Shown: piece after piece, positions 6,860 through 10,165 of the stretch
Layout: the number at the start of each line of letters is the position of its first letter
Position numbering within the stretch: position 1 is the stretch's first letter
DNA from: Acidobacteriota bacterium
Lineage (GTDB): Bacteria; Acidobacteriota; Terriglobia; Terriglobales; Acidobacteriaceae
Reading direction: 5' to 3'
Length of the DNA: 10,165 bases
Assembly: GCA_003225615.1 (NCBI GenBank)
Contig: QIAS01000195.1
Coordinates: 1 to 10,165, forward strand
The notes under the pieces: generated by a model
Seen by the model: only the letters and a program-made list of their open reading frames with translations
Database searches by the model: none
Told to the model about the DNA's origin: nothing
Made by a program: the position numbers and the translations under genes

Positions 6860-7090
6860 ATGTTCACTCCGAGAGACCAACTCCTGGCCAATCATGACGA
6901 ATTCCGCCGCTTGGCCCAGGAGCATACGCAGTACGCACAACGTCTTGATTCACTCACCCAAAAACGTTATCTCAGCGAAGATGAAAAATTGGAAGAGGTC
7001 AGGCTGAAGAAGCTGAAACTGCGCCTGAAGGACCAGATGGAGTCCATCGAGCGGCAGTTTCGCCAGCAGACACAGCACCAGGTAGCGTAA
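6860..7090 (+). CDS. YdcH-like (DUF465) small helical protein
   Basis: A 76-residue, highly charged and almost wholly helical cytoplasmic protein. The pattern [19 protein letters not shown], then [31 protein letters not shown], matches the DUF465/YdcH family: a helical hairpin with a turn at the YLSEDE segment (residues 37-42). The family has no well-established function. The start has an excellent ribosome-binding site, TAGGAGGT, eight bases upstream. It has its own promoter and terminator, so it is likely transcribed alone; the strong signals suggest good expression. Confidence 0.87.
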   Translation: MFTPRDQLLANHDEFRRLAQEHTQYAQRLDSLTQKRYLSEDEKLEEVRLKKLKLRLKDQMESIERQFRQQTQHQVA

Positions 7091-7146
7091 TTTCCCCGGC
7101 CACGAAGCCGCGGCTCAGGCCGCCAGAGTTCTTATTCGTCTTCCGC

Positions 7147-7172
7147 AAGGGCGCTCATAAGCGCCTTTTTTT
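7147..7172 (+). terminator. intrinsic terminator after the YdcH-like gene
   Basis: GGCGCT (7150-7155) pairs with AGCGCC (7160-7165) around the loop CATA, extended by G-T and A-T pairs at the base, and is followed by seven T (7166-7172). It lies 57 bases after the stop. A second structured stretch at 7097-7122 (CGGCC...GGCCG enclosing the ten-base palindrome AGCCGCGGCT) precedes it. Confidence 0.88.
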
Positions 7173-7233
7173 ATTGTAGTTAGCGACAAGGGCGCGCAGA
7201 CACCGCCAGTCAGCGCGAACTACCGCCCTGCTC

Positions 7234-7239
7234 TATAAT
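7234..7239 (+). promoter_or_regulatory. -10 promoter box (TATAAT) of the psd-pssA operon
   Basis: A perfect TATAAT ends 16 bases before the psd ATG, just after a terminator. No clear -35 is seen. The expected transcription start would leave a leader of only about 10 bases with no Shine-Dalgarno sequence. Confidence 0.5.
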
Positions 7240-7255
7240 TCTCTCGGCGTCTCCT

Positions 7256-7924
7256 ATGGTTCGCGATGGCTACTATTATGCGCTCTCTCTGCTGGGCGCG
7301 GCGTTGCTGGTCGGTTGGCTGGCCGCTCCCCTTTGGGCTGTGCTGCCGCTTGCGCTGGCGGCATTTTTCCTCTGGTTTTTTCGCGATCCGGAGCGGACAA
7401 TCCCTGATTCGCCCGGCGCCGTGGTTTCACCCGCCGATGGCAAAGTGACTGACGTCTCGACTGTGCCCTGGGCAGACAGTAAGCGCACCCGTATTAGCAT
7501 CTTCTTGAGTGTGTTCGACGTCCACGTAAATCGCTCGCCGGTTGGCGGCGTCATTCGCGATGTGCATTATCAACCGGGCAAATTCCTGAACGCCATGGGT
7601 TCCGCGTGCGCCGAGCAGAACGAACAGAACATCGTTACGGTAGAAGGCGATGGTCGAACCGTGATCTTCAAACAGATTGCCGGTTTGCTGGCGCGTCGCA
7701 TTGTGTTCACCAAGAAAGTCGGCGACAGAGTGCAGCGTGGCGAGCGCATCGGTATGATCAAGTTTGGCTCGCGGGTTGATGTTTTGCTGGACAGCCCCGC
7801 GACGCTGCAGGTGAAGGTGGGAGATCGGGTAAAAGGCGGAAGCAGTGTCATCGCGTACTTGCAGCCGCTGAGCGCGCAATTAGCCGAAACAAGTGCAGGA
7901 GCAACGCGGAAGGGAGCGCGGTAA
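7256..7924 (+). CDS. psd: phosphatidylserine decarboxylase, short form
   Basis: A membrane-associated, pyruvoyl-dependent enzyme that turns phosphatidylserine into phosphatidylethanolamine. The 222-residue length is that of the short (archaeal-type/Sinorhizobium-like) Psd family. Visible parts are two hydrophobic segments at about 9-26 and 28-42, [17 protein letters not shown] (58-64) with Asp61, FDVHVNRSP (87-95) with His90, and the self-cleavage motif FGSR (170-173). Cleavage between Gly171 and Ser172 would give alpha and beta chains, with Ser172 becoming the pyruvoyl group. Asp61, His90 and Ser172 match the maturation triad. The stop shares one base with the pssA ATG (TAATG), and the two enzymes act in successive steps. 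Confidence 0.95.
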   Translation: MVRDGYYYALSLLGAALLVGWLAAPLWAVLPLALAAFFLWFFRDPERTIPDSPGAVVSPADGKVTDVSTVPWADSKRTRISIFLSVFDVHVNRSPVGGVIRDVHYQPGKFLNAMGSACAEQNEQNIVTVEGDGRTVIFKQIAGLLARRIVFTKKVGDRVQRGERIGMIKFGSRVDVLLDSPATLQVKVGDRVKGGSSVIAYLQPLSAQLAETSAGATRKGAR

Positions 7925-8805
7925 TGGAAGACAATCCGCCGGTCCCCAGGCGCCGAAAGGAAGACATGCCCTCTGGCCGCCTGCGCAAGGGGCTGTACAT
8001 TCTGCCGTCCCTATTTACCACGGCCAACATTGCCGCCGGATATTACGCCATCCTGCAGGTGGTTCACGGATCGCTGGCCGAGCCTTGGCATCTCGACAAC
8101 GCCGCCAAAGCCATCGGGTTCGCCATCCTGTTCGACGGCTTGGATGGCCGCATTGCCCGCATGACAAAAACCAGCAGTGACTTCGGCCGGGAACTGGACT
8201 CATTGGCAGACGTCATTGCCTTCGGCCTGGCGCCCGCTCTTTTAGGCTGGATGTGGGGATTTCGCCTGCTGCCTCCCGGCGATAGTCCGAATCTGCATAC
8301 CAAGCTGCTCCAACTCGGCGCCATCGCGAGCTTTCTCTTTGTCATGGCAGGAGCCAGCCGCCTGGCGCGTTTCAACATCACCAGCAACCCGCAGCCTTCG
8401 AATCCGGGCCGGCCGGGAAAGAAATATTTCGTGGGTATGCCGATTCCGGCGGGTGCCGGCGTCATTGCTGCCGTGGTGCATTTTGCCGGCGGCGAGCCCA
8501 TCTCCTACTGGTACACCGCGCTGGTCTGGCTACTGATGATGATTGCAGTCGCTTACCTCATGGTGAGCACCTGGCGCTTTTACAGCTTCAAAGATATTAA
8601 CCTGCACACGCGGCAGCCCTACCGGCTGATCGTTCTGTTCGCCGCATTGTTTGCTGGTATCTGGTTTTTCTCTGGACCGCTGCTGTTCGCCATCGCATTG
8701 CTTTACATGTTTTCCGGAGTGCTCTGGCGGCTGCAATGGATTTTCCGTCGAAAAAGAAATCCGCCGGCTCCACCCGCCTACAAGGAGATCTCGCAACCCT
8801 CATGA
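7924..8805 (+). CDS. pssA: CDP-diacylglycerol-serine O-phosphatidyltransferase (phosphatidylserine synthase)
   Basis: An integral membrane CDP-alcohol phosphatidyltransferase that makes phosphatidylserine from CDP-diacylglycerol and serine, the substrate for Psd. The catalytic motif D-x2-D-G-x2-A-R-x8-G-x3-D-x3-D is complete: Asp71, Asp74, Gly75, Ala78, Arg79, Gly88, Asp92, Asp96. The N-terminus is basic (RRRKEDMPSGRLRKGLYILPS), followed by FTTANIAAGYYAI, the usual first membrane segment of bacterial type II PssA. Several hydrophobic segments follow between about 95 and 275, and the tail is basic and proline-rich. The length, 293 residues, is somewhat above the common ~250-280. The start overlaps the psd stop by one base; the stop overlaps the next ATG by four (ATGA). 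Confidence 0.95.
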   Translation: MEDNPPVPRRRKEDMPSGRLRKGLYILPSLFTTANIAAGYYAILQVVHGSLAEPWHLDNAAKAIGFAILFDGLDGRIARMTKTSSDFGRELDSLADVIAFGLAPALLGWMWGFRLLPPGDSPNLHTKLLQLGAIASFLFVMAGASRLARFNITSNPQPSNPGRPGKKYFVGMPIPAGAGVIAAVVHFAGGEPISYWYTALVWLLMMIAVAYLMVSTWRFYSFKDINLHTRQPYRLIVLFAALFAGIWFFSGPLLFAIALLYMFSGVLWRLQWIFRRKRNPPAPPAYKEISQPS

Positions 8806-9872
8806 GTTCTGTGCCCAAGCCCCTTCCCGCTCATGACCTTCGCAGCGGTAATGCCTACCGCGTGGCCATCGTGGGCGCCGCCACGCTCAAAGGCAAAGAA
8901 GTGGCCGAGGTGCTGAACGACCGCAATTTCCCTTCGCTCGACGTCAAGCTGCTCGATGACGACGAATCGCTGGGACAGTTGGAAACGATGGGTGACGAGG
9001 TCAGCTTCATCCAGAGCGTACGCGCCGAGCAGTTCGACAAAGTGGATTTCACGTTCTTTGCCTCCGATCCACAATGCACTCGCAAAAATTGGAAGCTTGC
9101 CCGCAAGGCCGGCAGTGCCATCGTCGACCTCTCCTTTGCCCTCGAGGATGAGCCGGAAGCGGTGGTGCGCTCGCCCTGGATCGAACGCCAGTTGGCCCAG
9201 ATGATGCTCCCTGAGCTTCAACCGGGGCCGGTAGTCGTCGCGCATCCGGTAGCCACGGTTCTAGCTTTGCTTACCGCAAGGGCGCAGAGAACCGGCCAGA
9301 TCAGCCGCGTGGTAACCACCGTTTTCGAGCCCGCTTCCGAGCACGGCCAGAAGGGTATGGACGAACTGCACGAGCAGACCGTGAACCTGCTCTCCTTCCA
9401 GGAATTGCCCAAGAATGTTTTCGACACCCAGATTGCTTTCAATATGGTTGGGCGTTACGGTGAAAAGTCGCAGCCTACACTGGAAAGCGTGGAGCAGCGC
9501 ATTCTAAAGCACTATCGCCACATTGCCGCAAAAGATGCTCCCCAGCCCTCGCTGCTGCTGCTGCAGGCGCCTATATTCCACGGACACAGTCTGGCGGTAT
9601 ATCTGGAGATGGAAAAGCCGGTAGCGTTGGGCGACTTGTCACAGGCCCTGGCCGGCGATCACGTCACGATTACCAGGTCCGCCGAAGAGTCGCCGAGCAA
9701 CGTGAACGCCGCGGGGCAGGGCGACGTTTTGGTTTCCGTCAATCGCGATGCCAATCACGAAAACGGCGTCTGGCTATGGGTGGCTACCGACAACTTGCGC
9801 ATCGCAGCGCTTACCGCTGTCGAATGCGCTGAAACGATTGCGGCGACGCGTCCGCGGGGGCAGATTCAGTGA
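8802..9872 (+). CDS. aspartate-semialdehyde dehydrogenase paralogue lacking the catalytic Cys (USG-1-like)
   Basis: A 356-residue protein with the two-domain Asd fold but a damaged active site. The N-terminal domain keeps a dinucleotide-binding start, VAIVGAATLKGKEV (21-34), and VDFTFFASD (81-89). The segment that in Asd reads ANPNCST is here AHPVAT (147-152), so the nucleophilic cysteine is Ala151. The family hallmark GMDELHEQT (185-193) and GHS (261-263) are kept, but the Arg usually before the latter (RxPVxxGHS) is absent (QAPIFHGHS). I infer it cannot reduce aspartyl phosphate and has a structural or regulatory role, as suggested for USG-1 proteins. The ATG at 8802 is chosen because of its four-base overlap with pssA and AAGGAG at 8782-8787; the open frame extends upstream inside pssA to 8736. 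Its place between pssA and lptE is not explained by lysine/threonine synthesis. Confidence 0.88.
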   Translation: MSSVPKPLPAHDLRSGNAYRVAIVGAATLKGKEVAEVLNDRNFPSLDVKLLDDDESLGQLETMGDEVSFIQSVRAEQFDKVDFTFFASDPQCTRKNWKLARKAGSAIVDLSFALEDEPEAVVRSPWIERQLAQMMLPELQPGPVVVAHPVATVLALLTARAQRTGQISRVVTTVFEPASEHGQKGMDELHEQTVNLLSFQELPKNVFDTQIAFNMVGRYGEKSQPTLESVEQRILKHYRHIAAKDAPQPSLLLLQAPIFHGHSLAVYLEMEKPVALGDLSQALAGDHVTITRSAEESPSNVNAAGQGDVLVSVNRDANHENGVWLWVATDNLRIAALTAVECAETIAATRPRGQIQ

Positions 9873-9913
9873 GTCGCGGAACCTTGATATAGTTCCTTTC
9901 TGAGGTTACAAAC

Positions 9914-10165
9914 ATTCGCACCTGGCTGATTTTCTTGGCGGCGTTGCAGTTGTGCCTGGTCACAGCGGCCTGCAACTATCACACGGCCGGGCATGCCGCG
10001 CAGCTGCCGCAGGATATACGAACCATCGCCATACCCGGATTCGTCAATCAGACGCAAACCTATCGCATTGAGCAGACGCTCACTGCCTCTGTGGTCCGCG
10101 AATTTATTACGCGCACTCATTACCACATTGCGAACGACGTTCGCGACCCAGCTGATGCCACGCTG
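9914..10165 (+). CDS. lptE: LPS-assembly lipoprotein LptE, 5' part, apparent AUU start
   Basis: An outer-membrane lipoprotein that plugs the LptD barrel and helps insert LPS at the cell surface. The frame is open to the window end (84 codons). The N-terminus RTWLIFLAALQLCLVTAAC is a lipoprotein signal: Arg, a hydrophobic core, then a lipobox-like TAAC with Cys20 as the lipidated residue. Next come YHTAGHAAQLPQDIRTIAIPGFVNQT and YRIEQTLTASVVREF, which match the LptE family pattern GYH..G...LP..I..I.V..F.N.T...R.E..LT..V..E. No ATG, GTG or TTG lies between the in-frame TAG at 9890 and the signal core (first TTG at 9935, inside it). ATT at 9914 has GAGGT (9902-9906) seven bases upstream, so AUU initiation is the simplest reading; a base error is possible. 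It follows the asd-like stop by 41 bases. Confidence 0.8.
   Translation, partial: MRTWLIFLAALQLCLVTAACNYHTAGHAAQLPQDIRTIAIPGFVNQTQTYRIEQTLTASVVREFITRTHYHIANDVRDPADATL

Noticed and set aside
9866..10126. 86-codon minus-strand frame at the window end
   Set aside because: Antisense to the lptE frame, which has a signal peptide and family motifs.

Overview
The window is a stretch of bacterial chromosome that I infer comes from an acidobacterium (Acidobacteriota, Terriglobia-like). It is moderately GC-rich and tightly packed. It has LPS and phosphatidylethanolamine genes of a diderm, the recognisable order psd-pssA-(asd-like)-lptE, and an intergenic GTCATCCCGAGCG...GAGGGAT-type dispersed repeat of the sort I associate with such genomes. 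The taxonomic call is an inference. No rRNA, tRNA, CRISPR array, phage or insertion sequence is visible.

Layout. Positions 1-699 (minus strand) hold the N-terminal part of a beta-ketoacyl-ACP synthase, divergent from hemW (760-2028, plus strand). All later genes are on the plus strand. A TATAAT box at 2053 precedes a small membrane protein of the DUF962/Mpo1-like family (2096-2371). That gene is coupled by an ATGA overlap to the most notable feature: a 75-codon SelW/Rdx-family gene (2368-2595). It has an in-frame TGA exactly at the second position of the CxxC redox motif (CWT-U), followed by a bacterial SECIS-like hairpin. I read it as a selenoprotein; an ordinary ORF caller would miss it. 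The 230-base gap after it carries a 16-bp TetR-like palindrome, other inverted repeats and the dispersed repeat.

Positions 2826-5461 encode an acyl-CoA dehydrogenase, a MeaB/ArgK GTPase and methylmalonyl-CoA epimerase. They form an acyl-CoA/propionyl-CoA module without the mutase in view. tsaB (5482-6150) and rimI (6194-6637) follow, the frequent pair for tRNA t6A formation and S18 acetylation. A 222-base gap with two overlapping inverted repeats and a promoter leads to a monocistronic YdcH-like (DUF465) gene (6860-7090) that ends in a clear intrinsic terminator. A new TATAAT box then starts the envelope cluster: psd, pssA, an aspartate-semialdehyde-dehydrogenase paralogue lacking the catalytic cysteine, and the beginning of lptE, which seems to start at AUU. 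psd/pssA and pssA/asd-like overlap by 1 and 4 bases, so this looks like one operon making phosphatidylethanolamine and continuing into LPS export.
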